Numbered from the stretch's first letter, positions 10,179 to 19,644 are shown. The stretch is 32,015 bases of DNA from Pseudomonadota bacterium (GCA_021845505.1 JAJZVU010000038.1:1-32015), one strand, 5' to 3'. The notes: a model not told the origin generated them from the sequence alone. Translations and numbers: made by a program.

Positions 10179-10820
10179 ATGCGCGAGCCACCGCCCCCCC
10201 CGCCTTCGCCGGCCGAGCCGATCCCCCGCCAGCAGGTCACCGGCCTGCTGCTGGCCGGCGGGCGCGGTTCGCGCATGGGAGGCGCCGACAAGGGCCTGCT
10301 GCCGCTGCACGGCCGGCCGCTGGCGCAGCATGTGCTGGACCGTCTGCGGCCGCAGGTCGCCGAGGTGCTGCTCAGCGCCAACCGCCACGTCGAGGACTAC
10401 GCCGCGCTGGGCGCGACGGTGCTGCGCGACGCCGACCCGCAGGCCTTCGCGGGCCCGCTGGCAGGCATCGCGGCGGGCCTGCGCGCGTGCGGCACGCCTT
10501 GGCTGCTGTGCGTTCCCTGCGACGCCCCGGGGCTGCCGCCGGACCTGGCGCACCGCCTGGGTGCCGCGGCGCTGGCCGCGGGCAGCCCCGCCGCGATCGC
10601 CGAGGCCGGCGGGCGCAGCCAGCCGGTGTTCGCACTGCTGCGCCGCGAACTCCTCGACTCGCTGCTGGACTACCTGGCCGGCGGAGGGCGCAAGGTCGAG
10701 ACCTGGCTGCACTCGGTGGGCTGCGTCCGCGCCCGCTTCGACGACCCGCGGGGATTCGACAACGTCAACCTGCCGCAGCAACTGCAGGCGCTGCAGTCGC
10801 GCCCCGAGCACCCGGCCTGA
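10179..10820 (+). CDS. mobA: Molybdenum cofactor guanylyltransferase MobA
   Basis: Transfers GMP from GTP to molybdopterin to give the guanine dinucleotide cofactor used by DMSO-reductase-family enzymes. The protein has 213 residues. The nucleotide-binding signature LLAGGRGSRMGGADKGL is near 24-40, and CVPCDAPGLP near 107-116 fits the metal-binding region. A proline-rich N-terminal stretch (residues 4-12) is unusual and probably disordered. The ATG at 10179 starts 16 bp after the moaA stop and moeA begins 43 bp after this gene. No strong ribosome site is visible, so translation may depend on its position in the operon. Confidence 0.95.
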   Translation: MREPPPPPPSPAEPIPRQQVTGLLLAGGRGSRMGGADKGLLPLHGRPLAQHVLDRLRPQVAEVLLSANRHVEDYAALGATVLRDADPQAFAGPLAGIAAGLRACGTPWLLCVPCDAPGLPPDLAHRLGAAALAAGSPAAIAEAGGRSQPVFALLRRELLDSLLDYLAGGGRKVETWLHSVGCVRARFDDPRGFDNVNLPQQLQALQSRPEHPA

Positions 10821-10863
10821 ACCCCGCTCCGCGTTGCGTCGCGCCTTCCATCGCGCTCCTGCC

Positions 10864-12126
10864 ATGCCCTCCCCCGCCGCCCCCTCCGCCGACCACCCGC
10901 TCAGCCTGCAGCAGGCGCGCGAGCTGCTCGCGGGGCTGCCGGCGCCGACCCTGGAGAACACCGAGGTCGCGCTGCACGAAGGGCTGCAGCGGGTGCTCGG
11001 AGCCGACCTCGTCGCCCCGCTCGACGTGCCGCCTCACGACAACGCCGCGATGGACGGCTACGCGCTGCGTTCGGACGAACTGCTGGCCGATGCGCCGACG
11101 CGGCTGCGGGTGGCCGGGCAGGGCCTGGCCGGCCACCTGTTCGGCGGCGAACTGCCGCCGCGAGCCTGCCTGCGCATCACCACCGGGGCCGTGCTGCCGG
11201 CGGCCTGCGACTGCGTGGTGCCGCAGGAGCTGTGCCGGCTGGTCGACGGCGAAGTGCTGGTGCCGCCCGGGGCGACCCGCCGCGGCGCCCATGTGCGCCG
11301 GCGCGGCGAGGACCTGGCTGCCGGCCAGCCGGCGCTGCGCGCCGGCCGCCTGCTGCGTGCGGCCGACCTCGGGCTGGCGGCGTCGCTGGGGATCGGACGC
11401 CTGCAGGTGCGCCGCCGGCTGCGCGTGGCCTTCCTGTCCAGCGGCGACGAGCTGCGCTCCATCGGCCAGCCGCTGGACCCCGGCACGCTGTACGACAGCA
11501 ACCGCCACACCCTGTGGGCGATGCTGACCCGCCTGGGTTGCGAGCCGCTGGACCTCGGGCTCCTCCCCGACGACCCGCAGCGGCTGCAGGCGGCGCTGCT
11601 GCGCGGCTGCGAGCAGGCCGACGTGGTGATCAGCTCCGGCGGCATGGGAGTCGGCGACGCCGACCACCTCGGGCGGACCCTGGCGCGGCTGGGCGACGTG
11701 CACTTTCGCAACCTGGCGGTGCGCCCTGGCCGCCCGCTGGCCTGCGGCACGCTGTCGTGCGCGGCCGGGCGCCAGGTGGTGCTGGTGGGGCTGCCGGGCA
11801 ATCCGGTCGCGGTGATGGTGGCCTTCTATGTGCTGGTGCGCGAGCTGCTGCTGCGCCTGATGGGCACCGAGGCGTCGCCGCAACCGCTGCTGCGGCTGCG
11901 CGCCGCGCAGGCTCTGCGCAAGCGGGCCGGGCGCACCGAGTTCCAGCGCGCGGTGCTGAGCCGGCTGCCCGACGGCAGCTGGCAGGCGCACACCACCGGC
12001 AACCAGGGCTCCGGGGTGCTGCATTCGATGAGCCAGGCCGACGGCCTGCTGGTGCTGCACCACGAGCAGGGCGACGTGGCCAGCGGCGACTGGGTGGACT
12101 TCCTGCCCTTCGACGGACTGGTGTGA
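10864..12126 (+). CDS. moeA: Molybdopterin molybdenumtransferase MoeA
   Basis: Inserts molybdate into adenylylated molybdopterin. The 420 residues are of family length. Typical motifs are HDNAAMDGYALR (about 59-70), TTGAVLPAACDCVV (about 107-120), GTLYDSNRHTL (about 209-219), SSGGMGVGDADH (about 257-268) and GLPGNPVAVMVAFY (about 310-323). The start at 10864 was chosen because the family begins shortly before this conserved region; no clear ribosome site precedes it. Last gene of moaA-mobA-moeA; a strong hairpin follows the stop. Confidence 0.96.
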   Translation: MPSPAAPSADHPLSLQQARELLAGLPAPTLENTEVALHEGLQRVLGADLVAPLDVPPHDNAAMDGYALRSDELLADAPTRLRVAGQGLAGHLFGGELPPRACLRITTGAVLPAACDCVVPQELCRLVDGEVLVPPGATRRGAHVRRRGEDLAAGQPALRAGRLLRAADLGLAASLGIGRLQVRRRLRVAFLSSGDELRSIGQPLDPGTLYDSNRHTLWAMLTRLGCEPLDLGLLPDDPQRLQAALLRGCEQADVVISSGGMGVGDADHLGRTLARLGDVHFRNLAVRPGRPLACGTLSCAAGRQVVLVGLPGNPVAVMVAFYVLVRELLLRLMGTEASPQPLLRLRAAQALRKRAGRTEFQRAVLSRLPDGSWQAHTTGNQGSGVLHSMSQADGLLVLHHEQGDVASGDWVDFLPFDGLV

Positions 12127-12127
12127 C

Positions 12128-12152
12128 GCTGCGCCCGGCGGCCGGGCGCAGC
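12128..12152. terminator. Hairpin between convergent moeA and isc-operon genes
   Basis: GCTGCGCCCGG (12128-12138) and CCGGGCGCAGC (12142-12152) form an 11-bp perfect stem with a 3-nt loop. It sits in the 46-bp convergent gap and could stop transcription from either side. There is no U-tract on either strand. Confidence 0.5.
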
Positions 12153-12172
12153 CCGGCCCGGGGGGCAACCAC

Positions 12173-12634
12173 TCAGAAAATGCTGTTGATCAGGTCCTCG
12201 CCCAGGCCGATGCCCGCACCCATCGCGATGGCCTGGCCGAAGCCGCCGCCGAGGAAGCCGCGCAACGCCGAGCCGAAGCCGCCTTGCTGGGGATAGCCGC
12301 CTTGCTGAGGGTAGCCGCCGCCCTGCTGCGGGTAGCCGGGCGCGTAGGCCGGCTGCTGCGCCTGCACCACCTGCTGCTGCGGCGCGCTTTGCAGGCGGTC
12401 GTGCTCGGCCTGCCACATGCCGTGGATGGCCTGCAGCAGGGTGTTGGTCTGCTGCTGCTGCGCCTGCACCGCCAGCGCGAGTTCGCGCAGGTCGAGCTGC
12501 CATTCGCGGGCGTCGGTGTTGCCGCCCTGCGCAGCGGCCTGCAGCTTGCCGGCCAGCGCCTGCAGCTGCTGGGAGATGGTCTGGTCCTGCGCCTGCAGCT
12601 GGGAGTAGGCCTGGTCGATGGTCGGCACGTCCAT
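12173..12634 (-). CDS. Unrecognised small protein with PQQGG repeats, last gene of the isc operon
   Basis: A 153-residue protein in three parts. Residues 1-85 are Gln/Ala/Leu-rich and look like a coiled coil (AYSQLQAQDQTISQQLQAL). Residues about 86-122 are a Gln/Pro/Gly/Tyr segment with repeats of GYPQQGG. The last 30 residues are Gly-rich and hydrophobic (FLGGGFGQAIAMGAGIGLG), with GxxxG-like spacing that could insert in or bind a membrane. The C-terminus resembles that of DUF2076-type proteins, but the N-terminus does not. The ATG at 12634 has a good AAGGAG site; an ATG six codons upstream does not. The gene begins one base after the fdx stop, so translation is probably coupled. Function unknown; iscX usually occupies this position. 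Confidence 0.85.
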   Translation of the reverse strand: MDVPTIDQAYSQLQAQDQTISQQLQALAGKLQAAAQGGNTDAREWQLDLRELALAVQAQQQQTNTLLQAIHGMWQAEHDRLQSAPQQQVVQAQQPAYAPGYPQQGGGYPQQGGYPQQGGFGSALRGFLGGGFGQAIAMGAGIGLGEDLINSIF

Positions 12635-12635
12635 T

Positions 12636-12971
12636 TCACTTCTCCTTGGCATGGTTGATCGAGTATCGGGGGATCTCGATGGTCACATCCTCGTCGTCGA
12701 CGATCGCCTGGCAGGACAGCCGCGACGTGGGCTCCAGCCCCCAGGCGCGGTCGAGCAGGTCCTCCTCGGCTTCGTCGGGCTCGCCCAGGGAATCGTAGCC
12801 CTTGCGAACGACCACGTGGCAGGTCGTGCAGGCGCAGGACATCTCGCAGGCATGTTCGATGGCCACGCCATGCTCGAGCAGGGCCTCGCAGATCGAGGTG
12901 CCGCGCTCGGCTTGCACGCGCGCACCCTCGGGGCAGTATTCCTGGTTCGGAAGGATGGTGATCACCGGCAT
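12636..12971 (-). CDS. fdx: [2Fe-2S] ferredoxin of the Isc system
   Basis: An electron donor for Fe-S cluster assembly. The 111 residues are of normal length. The cluster ligands are C42, C48, C51 (in ACEMSCACTTC) and C87 (RLSCQAIV), in the adrenodoxin-like pattern. The acidic segment GEPDEAEEDLLD is typical of Isc ferredoxins. The gene lies 4 bp downstream of hscA and 1 bp upstream of the PQQGG-repeat gene. Confidence 0.97.
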   Translation of the reverse strand: MPVITILPNQEYCPEGARVQAERGTSICEALLEHGVAIEHACEMSCACTTCHVVVRKGYDSLGEPDEAEEDLLDRAWGLEPTSRLSCQAIVDDEDVTIEIPRYSINHAKEK

Positions 12972-12975
12972 CGCT

Positions 12976-14847
<1,872 letters not shown>

Positions 14848-14857
14848 GCTGGGGTAC

Positions 14858-14915
14858 GCGCGCGGTGGCCGCGCGCAACGGAAGGGACGGAAGGCACGAA
14901 AGGGACGGAAGGGCC
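14858..14915 (-). repeat. Hairpin plus 9-bp tandem repeat in the hscB-hscA gap
   Basis: GCGCGCGG and CCGCGCGC (14858-14865, 14869-14876) form an 8-bp stem about 10 nt before the hscA start. Next to it are four imperfect 9-bp units of GGAAGGGAC type at 14880-14915, pyrimidine-rich in the transcribed strand. The hairpin could limit ribosome access to hscA or protect an RNA end. Confidence 0.7.
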
Positions 14916-14931
14916 GGCGGGCGTCGCCCGC

Positions 14932-15510
14932 TCAGGCCCCGGGGTCGGCGGGCCTGCGCGAGCGCTGCGCAGCCAGGTCGCGGCGGAACTTGTCGATGAA
15001 CATCAGCACCCGCACCTCGGAACCGGCCTGGCAGGCCGCGCAGGCGCGCAGCCGCGGCTCGGCCGGCGCGCAGTCCAGGGCGCCGGCGATGCGTTGCAGC
15101 ACCTGCGCGCGACGCTGCTCGACCCGCGCCTGCAACTCGCGCAGCGCGGCGGCGTCACCTTCGGCGCGCGCGTCGTCGAGTCGCTCGCGCCACTCCATCT
15201 GTTCCTCGAGGAACTCGACCGGCATCGCGGTATTGCATTCGGCGTCGACCTCGGCGCCGCGCAACCGGCACAGGTAGGCGGCGCGTGTCAGGGGGTCGAG
15301 CAGCGTGCGGTACGCGGTGTTGACCAGGGTCGACCACTGCATCGCCAGCCGGGCTTGCGCCGCGCTGGCGCCGGCGAAGCGGTCGGGGTGCACCAGCGCC
15401 TGCAGGCGCCGCCAGGCCTGGCCCAGCGCCTCGACGTCGAGGTCGAAGCGCTGCGGCAGCCCGAACAGCGCGAAGTGGTCGCCGGCGAAATCCGGCGTGG
15501 CCGCGCTCAC
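14932..15510 (-). CDS. hscB: Fe-S assembly co-chaperone HscB (J protein)
   Basis: Delivers IscU to HscA and stimulates its ATPase. The N-terminal J domain starts HFALFGLPQRFDLD and holds the HPD motif (about 41-43). The C-terminal three-helix domain, ending with VLMFIDKFRRDL, binds IscU. Start choice is uncertain. An ATG at 15600 would give 222 residues but overlaps iscA by 44 bp and adds a non-conserved leader. The GTG at 15510 gives 192 residues and a normal N-terminus, although it has no clear ribosome site. It lies between iscA and hscA. Confidence 0.93.
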   Translation of the reverse strand: MSAATPDFAGDHFALFGLPQRFDLDVEALGQAWRRLQALVHPDRFAGASAAQARLAMQWSTLVNTAYRTLLDPLTRAAYLCRLRGAEVDAECNTAMPVEFLEEQMEWRERLDDARAEGDAAALRELQARVEQRRAQVLQRIAGALDCAPAEPRLRACAACQAGSEVRVLMFIDKFRRDLAAQRSRRPADPGA

Positions 15511-15556
15511 CGGCTGTGGCGCATGGTCGCGACGGGAGTCGGAGCAGGCCTGCAAT

Positions 15557-15880
15557 TCAGACCCGGAACGACTCGCCGCAGCCACAACGGTCGCGTTCAT
15601 TCGGATTGCTGAACTTGAAGCCCTGCTGGAGTCCTTCCCGGACGAAGTCCAGCACGGTGCCGTCGAGATAGCTCAGGCTCTGCGGGTCGACCAGGATCTT
15701 CACGCCATGGCTTTCGAACACCTGGTCTTCAGGCGCGATCTGGTCGGCGTACTCGAGCTTGTAGGCCAGTCCCGAGCAGCCGCTGGTCTTGACTCCCAGG
15801 CGCACGCCCACGCCCTTGCCTCGGTCACCGAGGTACTTGGAGACATGCCTGGCTGCGGTTTCGGTCAGGGTGACGGACAT
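15557..15880 (-). CDS. iscA: IscA, A-type Fe-S carrier
   Basis: A 107-residue A-type carrier that passes clusters from IscU to target proteins, including [4Fe-4S] enzymes. The three conserved cysteines are C35 (TSGCSGLAY), C99 and C101 (CGCGESF). The ATG at 15880 is 39 bp after iscU. Third step in the operon order S-U-A. Confidence 0.97.
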   Translation of the reverse strand: MSVTLTETAARHVSKYLGDRGKGVGVRLGVKTSGCSGLAYKLEYADQIAPEDQVFESHGVKILVDPQSLSYLDGTVLDFVREGLQQGFKFSNPNERDRCGCGESFRV

Positions 15881-15919
15881 TGCGATGCACTCCGCTGTGG
15901 GGTGGTAGGCGGGGGCGCC

Positions 15920-16342
15920 TCAGGCCGCGGCTTTTTCGGCGGCATCAGCGGGCCGGGCCTGGCCGTCGTGGCGCTGGCGGTAGTCGGCGACCGCAGCCTT
16001 GATCGCGTCCTCGGCCAGGATCGAGCAGTGGATCTTGACCGGGGGGAGCGCCAGCTCCTCGGCGATCTGGGTGTTGCGGATCGACAGCGCGTCGTCCAGG
16101 GTCTTGCCCTTGACCCATTCGGTGACCAGCGACGACGACGCGATCGCCGAGCCGCAGCCGTAGGTCTTGAAGCGGGCGTCCTCGATGATGCCCTGCTCGT
16201 TGACCCGGATCTGCAGTTTCATCACGTCGCCGCAGGCCGGGGCGCCGACCATGCCGGTGCCCACCGACGGGTCGTCCTTCGCGAAGGACCCGACGTTGCG
16301 GGGGTTCTCGTAGTGGTCGACCACTTTGTCGCTGTAAGCCAT
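15920..16342 (-). CDS. iscU: IscU, Fe-S cluster scaffold
   Basis: The scaffold on which IscS-derived sulfur and iron form a cluster. The protein has 140 residues. The ligands are C37, D39, C63, H106 and C107, and the HscA-recognition motif LPPVK is at 100-104. A strong AGGAGG site precedes the ATG at 16342, the best ribosome site in the operon, consistent with high demand for the scaffold. The tail after about residue 128 (ending AEKAAA) is longer than in E. coli and Ala-rich. The gene lies 35 bp after iscS. Confidence 0.98.
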   Translation of the reverse strand: MAYSDKVVDHYENPRNVGSFAKDDPSVGTGMVGAPACGDVMKLQIRVNEQGIIEDARFKTYGCGSAIASSSLVTEWVKGKTLDDALSIRNTQIAEELALPPVKIHCSILAEDAIKAAVADYRQRHDGQARPADAAEKAAA

Positions 16343-16377
16343 GATGTCCTCCTGATTCGTGCGGTCGTGTGGCGCGC

Positions 16378-17598
16378 TCAGTGCGCAGCCCACTGGATGG
16401 TGTTCAGGTCGATGCCTTCCTGGTGCATTTCCCACAGGGGGGAGAGTTCGCGCAGCTTGGCCACCTTTTCCTTGAGCAGCGCCACCGCCTGGTCGATCTG
16501 CTCCTGGGTGGTGAAGCGCCCGATCGTCATGCGCAGCGAGGAATGCGCCAGTTCGTCGCTGCGCCCGAGCGCGCGCAACACGTACGACGGCTCGAGGCTG
16601 GCCGAGGTGCAGGCCGATCCGCTGGACACCGCGATGCCCTTGAGCGCCATGATCAGGGATTCGCCTTCGACGAAATTGAAGCTTGCATTGACATTATGAG
16701 GCACGCGGTGTTCGAGGTTGCCGTTGATGTAGACCTCCTCGATGCCCTGCAGGCCCGCGAGCAGCCTCGCCTGCAGCATGCGCACGCGCTCGATCTCGGT
16801 TCCCATTTCCAGCCGCGCGATGCGGTACGCCTCGCCCATGCCGACGATCTGGTGGGTCGGCAACGTGCCCGAGCGCATGCCCCGCTCGTGGCCTCCGCCG
16901 TGCATCTGCGCCTCGATGCGCACCCGCGGCTTGCGCCGCACGTACAGCGCGCCGATGCCCTTGGGGCCGTAGGTCTTGTGCGAAGCCAGGCTCATCAGGT
17001 CGATCGGGCTGTTGCGCAGGTCGATGCCGACCTTGCCGGTGGCCTGCGCCGCGTCGACATGCAGCAGCACGCCGCGCTCGCGGCAGATCGCGCCGATCGC
17101 GCCGACGTCCTGGATCACCCCGATTTCATTGTTGACCAGCAGCACCGACGCGAGGATGGTGTCGGGGCGCAGCGCGTGCTTGAAGCGGTCGAGGTCGAGC
17201 AGCCCGTCGGCCTCGACGTCGAGGTAGCTGACCTCGAAGCCCTGGCGCTCGAGTTCGCGGCAGGTGTCGAGGGTGGCCTTGTGCTCGGTGCGCAGCGTGA
17301 TGATGTGCTTGCCCCGCCCCTGGTAGAAGTGCGCCGCGCCCTTGATCGCCAGGTTGATCGACTCGGTGGCGCCCGAGGTCCAGACGAGTTCGCGCGGGTC
17401 GCAGTGCACCAGTTCGGCGACCTGCGAGCGCGCCCGCTCCACCGCCTCCTCGGCTTCCCAGCCCCAGGCATGGCTGCGCGAAGCCGGATTGCCGAAGTGC
17501 TCGTACAACCAGGGGATCATGGCCTCGACGACGCGCGGATCGACCGGGGTGGTCGCGCCGTAGTCCATGTAGATCGGAAAGTGAGGGGTGGTGGGCAT
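16378..17598 (-). CDS. iscS: Cysteine desulfurase IscS
   Basis: A PLP enzyme that converts cysteine to alanine and supplies sulfur for Fe-S clusters, tRNA thiolation and other cofactors. The 406 residues match the family. The PLP lysine is K208 ([10 protein letters not shown]) and the catalytic cysteine is C330 ([10 protein letters not shown]). The start at 17598 ([13 protein letters not shown]) agrees with the family; the reading frame continues upstream through simple repeats encoding poly-His, which I treat as noncoding. No ribosome site is seen before the ATG. It is separated from iscR by 185 bp. Confidence 0.97.
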   Translation of the reverse strand: MPTTPHFPIYMDYGATTPVDPRVVEAMIPWLYEHFGNPASRSHAWGWEAEEAVERARSQVAELVHCDPRELVWTSGATESINLAIKGAAHFYQGRGKHIITLRTEHKATLDTCRELERQGFEVSYLDVEADGLLDLDRFKHALRPDTILASVLLVNNEIGVIQDVGAIGAICRERGVLLHVDAAQATGKVGIDLRNSPIDLMSLASHKTYGPKGIGALYVRRKPRVRIEAQMHGGGHERGMRSGTLPTHQIVGMGEAYRIARLEMGTEIERVRMLQARLLAGLQGIEEVYINGNLEHRVPHNVNASFNFVEGESLIMALKGIAVSSGSACTSASLEPSYVLRALGRSDELAHSSLRMTIGRFTTQEQIDQAVALLKEKVAKLRELSPLWEMHQEGIDLNTIQWAAH

Positions 17599-17650
17599 GA
17601 TCGGCGTGGTGGTGATCGGCGTGCGATCGGTAGCGTGCGTGCGTGCGCGG

Positions 17651-17695
17651 TAGTGGTGGTGGTGGTGGTGATGGTCGTCGGTCGGTCGGTCGGTC
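17651..17695. repeat. Two simple-sequence repeats between iscR and iscS
   Basis: Six copies of GTG (17651-17668) are followed closely by five copies of TCGG (17676-17695). GATCGGCGTG also occurs twice nearer iscS (from 17599 and 17614). All lie in the transcribed noncoding spacer between iscR and iscS. Such tracts can change length by slippage. Confidence 0.9.
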
Positions 17696-17783
17696 GGGCG
17701 GGCGGACGGTTGCCAGGCAGTGCCGCGGTGGGCGCCGGGACGCGAGGCCTTCGCGCCCCGGCGCGGGCATGCCCGCCGCGGGT

Positions 17784-18320
17784 TCAGGCCAGGTTCTGCG
17801 CCAGGTTGAACACCGAGTTCGGAGCCCTCACCTTCGACGGCTTGGCCGCAGGCATCGGCGACACCGGCTTGCGGATCACCGCGGTCTGCTCGATCGACAC
17901 CCCCTGCGCCAGGTTCTGCTCGACCATGGCCTTCAGGTTGACCGAATCGAGGAATTCGACCATCCGGGTGTTCAGCGCGGCCCACAGGTCGTGGGTCATG
18001 CAGCGGCCGTCGGCGCCGTCGCCGTGGCAATTGGCCTTGCCGCCGCATTGGGTGGCGTCCAGCGGTTCGTCGACCGCGATGATCACGTCGGCGATCGAAA
18101 TGTCCTCCGGACGACGCGCCAGGCTGTAGCCGCCGCCCGGCCCGCGCACCGACTCGACCAGCTCATGGCGGCGCAGCTTGCCGAACAACTGCTCGAGATA
18201 CGACAGCGAAATGCGCTGGCGCTGGCTGATGCTGGCCAGGGTCACCGGCCCAAGGTGCTGGCGCATCGCCACGTCGATCATCGCGGTGACGGCGAATCGC
18301 CCTTTGGTCGTCAGTCTCAT
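17784..18320 (-). CDS. iscR: IscR, Fe-S-sensing Rrf2 regulator
   Basis: A winged-helix Rrf2 repressor of the isc operon that binds DNA according to its [2Fe-2S] state. The protein has 178 residues. The N-terminal domain [18 protein letters not shown] and the helix around [18 protein letters not shown] are typical. The cluster ligands are C92, C98, C107 and H110. The gap C98 to C107 holds eight residues, against five in the E. coli pattern, so the cluster loop is three residues longer. A GGAG site lies 6 nt before the ATG at 18320. It is the first gene of the operon, with two IscR-type sites in its own promoter. Confidence 0.97.
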   Translation of the reverse strand: MRLTTKGRFAVTAMIDVAMRQHLGPVTLASISQRQRISLSYLEQLFGKLRRHELVESVRGPGGGYSLARRPEDISIADVIIAVDEPLDATQCGGKANCHGDGADGRCMTHDLWAALNTRMVEFLDSVNLKAMVEQNLAQGVSIEQTAVIRKPVSPMPAAKPSKVRAPNSVFNLAQNLA

Positions 18321-18399
18321 GGTGGTCTCCAAGTGTGCGAGCGCAGCCACCTGCCGGATCCTGGAATCGTGTCGCCAAGGCAGCAGGCGGGGCTGCGCA

Positions 18400-18424
18400 A
18401 TACCTGACGAATTCAGTCGGGATT
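18400..18424 (-). promoter_or_regulatory. IscR type 1 operator over the transcription start
   Basis: A 25-bp element that matches the E. coli type 1 consensus (ATASYYGACTRWWWYAGTC...) at 22 of 25 positions by hand alignment. It begins inside the -10 hexamer and covers the expected start site, so holo-IscR bound here should block RNA polymerase. Confidence 0.75.
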
Positions 18425-18450
18425 GTAGAAAGCCCGACTGGATTCGTCAA
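18422..18450 (-). promoter_or_regulatory. Sigma-70 promoter of the isc operon
   Basis: On the minus strand TTGACG (18445-18450), a 17-bp spacer and TACAAT (18422-18427). The predicted start near 18415 gives an iscR leader of about 95 nt. This is the best-matching sigma-70 promoter I see in the window. Confidence 0.85.
18433..18450 (-). promoter_or_regulatory. Second IscR-type site over the -35 and spacer
   Basis: The core TTGACGAATCCAGTCGGG resembles the type 1 half-site pattern YYGACTRWWWYAGTCRRS with two mismatches. It includes the -35 hexamer and is in inverted orientation relative to the site at 18400-18424; 15 of 16 bases pair between 18406-18421 and 18433-18448. Confidence 0.6.
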
Positions 18451-18551
18451 CTTCTCGGCGCCTTACATCCGACAACACCGTGCAGCGCGTTGTCACAAAC
18501 GCCAAGCCCGAACTGGTAAGAGTCGCACGCCCGCTGTTGGTTCCCCTAAAG

Positions 18552-18583
18552 CTTGATGGAATTTTCAAGTTATTGGCAGATAA
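18552..18583. promoter_or_regulatory. Two short dyads upstream of the LysR gene
   Basis: CTTGA-N8-TCAAG (18552-18569) and TTAT-N6-ATAA (18570-18583) lie back to back in an AT-rich island. The second contains a T-N11-A LysR-type box. They may be autoregulatory sites for the adjacent LysR gene. The rest of the iscR-LysR spacer shows only the promoters listed. Confidence 0.35.
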
Positions 18584-18667
18584 AGGGTTTTTTAGGCCCC
18601 TCAGGGCGGCGCGAGTCGACGCAGCGCAGCGGGCGCGCGCGCCCGATCCAGCGAGATCGTCGGGGCA

Positions 18668-18673
18668 TACAAT
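18668..18673 (+). promoter_or_regulatory. Candidate -10 of the LysR gene
   Basis: TACAAT followed by GC, 20 bp before the ATG at 18694. No good -35 at the right distance, so the promoter may need an activator. Confidence 0.4.
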
Positions 18674-18693
18674 GCGATCAACCAGAAATTCCG

Positions 18694-19566
18694 ATGAGAC
18701 TGACCCTCAGACAACTCGATGTCATGGTGGCCATCGCCCGCACCGGCAGCACCACGGAGGCGGGCAAGGAGCTGTCGCTGTCGCAGTCGGCGGTCAGCGC
18801 GGCGCTGGCCGAGCTCGAAAGCCAGCTCGACACCCGGGTGTTCGACCGCGTCGGCAAGCGCGTGGTGCTCAACGACTGCGGGCGGCTGCTGCTGCCGCGG
18901 GCGCTGGCGGTGCTCGACCAGATGCGCGAGATCGAGCATCTGTTCGACGATGGCGCAGGGGCGCTGCGGGTGGGCGCCAGCACCACCGTGGGCAACTACC
19001 TGATGCCCGCGGTGCTCGGCGCGTTCCAGCGGCGCTGGCCGCTGGCGCAGGTCGAGCTCGAGGTGGGCAACACCCGCGAGGTGATCGACGCGGTCGCCGC
19101 GTACCGGGTCGACCTGGGGTTCATCGAAGGGCCCTGCCACCACCCCGAGCTCGAGGTCCACGCGTGGATGGAAGACGAGTTGTGCGTGGTCGCCGCCCCG
19201 GGCCACGCGCTGTCGCGGCGGCCGGCGGCCACCGGCGCGCTGGCCGCGGCGCGCTGGATCCTGCGCGAACCCGGATCGGGCACCCGCGAGGCCGTCGAGT
19301 CGATCCTGCTGCCCCACCTGGGAACCTTCGGATCGGCGATGCACCTGGGCAACTCGGAGGCGATCAAGCGCGCCGTGGCCGAGGGCATGGGGGTGAGCTG
19401 CCTGTCGCTGCGGGTGGTGCAGGACTGGCTGGAAAGCGGCCGCCTGGTGCGCGTCGACCAGCACCTGCCCCGGCTGCAGCGCATGCTGTTTCGCATCCAC
19501 CCGCGCCGAAAGGTGCTGTCGCTGCCGTTGCAGCGTTTCATCGAACATTGCAGCCACCAGCATTGA
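18694..19566 (+). CDS. LysR-family regulator resembling YeiE
   Basis: A 290-residue LysR-type regulator. The N-terminal winged helix reads LRQLDVMVAIARTGSTTEAG, then LSLSQSAVSAALAELE, and FDRVGKRVVLNDCGR near 50-64. The C-terminal effector domain contains IEGPCHHPELEVHAWMEDEL. Both regions look close to enterobacterial YeiE, for which a sulfite ligand has been reported; this is from memory and not a search. The effector here is therefore inferred, not shown. It is divergent from iscR and 78 bp upstream of selD on the same strand, so it may control or be cotranscribed with selD. Confidence 0.88.
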   Translation: MRLTLRQLDVMVAIARTGSTTEAGKELSLSQSAVSAALAELESQLDTRVFDRVGKRVVLNDCGRLLLPRALAVLDQMREIEHLFDDGAGALRVGASTTVGNYLMPAVLGAFQRRWPLAQVELEVGNTREVIDAVAAYRVDLGFIEGPCHHPELEVHAWMEDELCVVAAPGHALSRRPAATGALAAARWILREPGSGTREAVESILLPHLGTFGSAMHLGNSEAIKRAVAEGMGVSCLSLRVVQDWLESGRLVRVDQHLPRLQRMLFRIHPRRKVLSLPLQRFIEHCSHQH

Positions 19567-19644
19567 GTCCCCCGCCCCGCGTCCGGCGGCGGCCGCCCCG
19601 GCCAGCCCGCCGACCCGGGGCCTCAGTCGCCTGAATCCCCACCG

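Noticed and set aside
17641-17700. CRISPR-like array
   Set aside because: The repeats are 3- and 4-bp units without spacers, and no cas genes are present.
17599-18048. Extended IscS with a poly-His leader
   Set aside because: The leader is encoded by the GTG repeat and overlaps iscR in another frame; IscS families start at the ATG used here.
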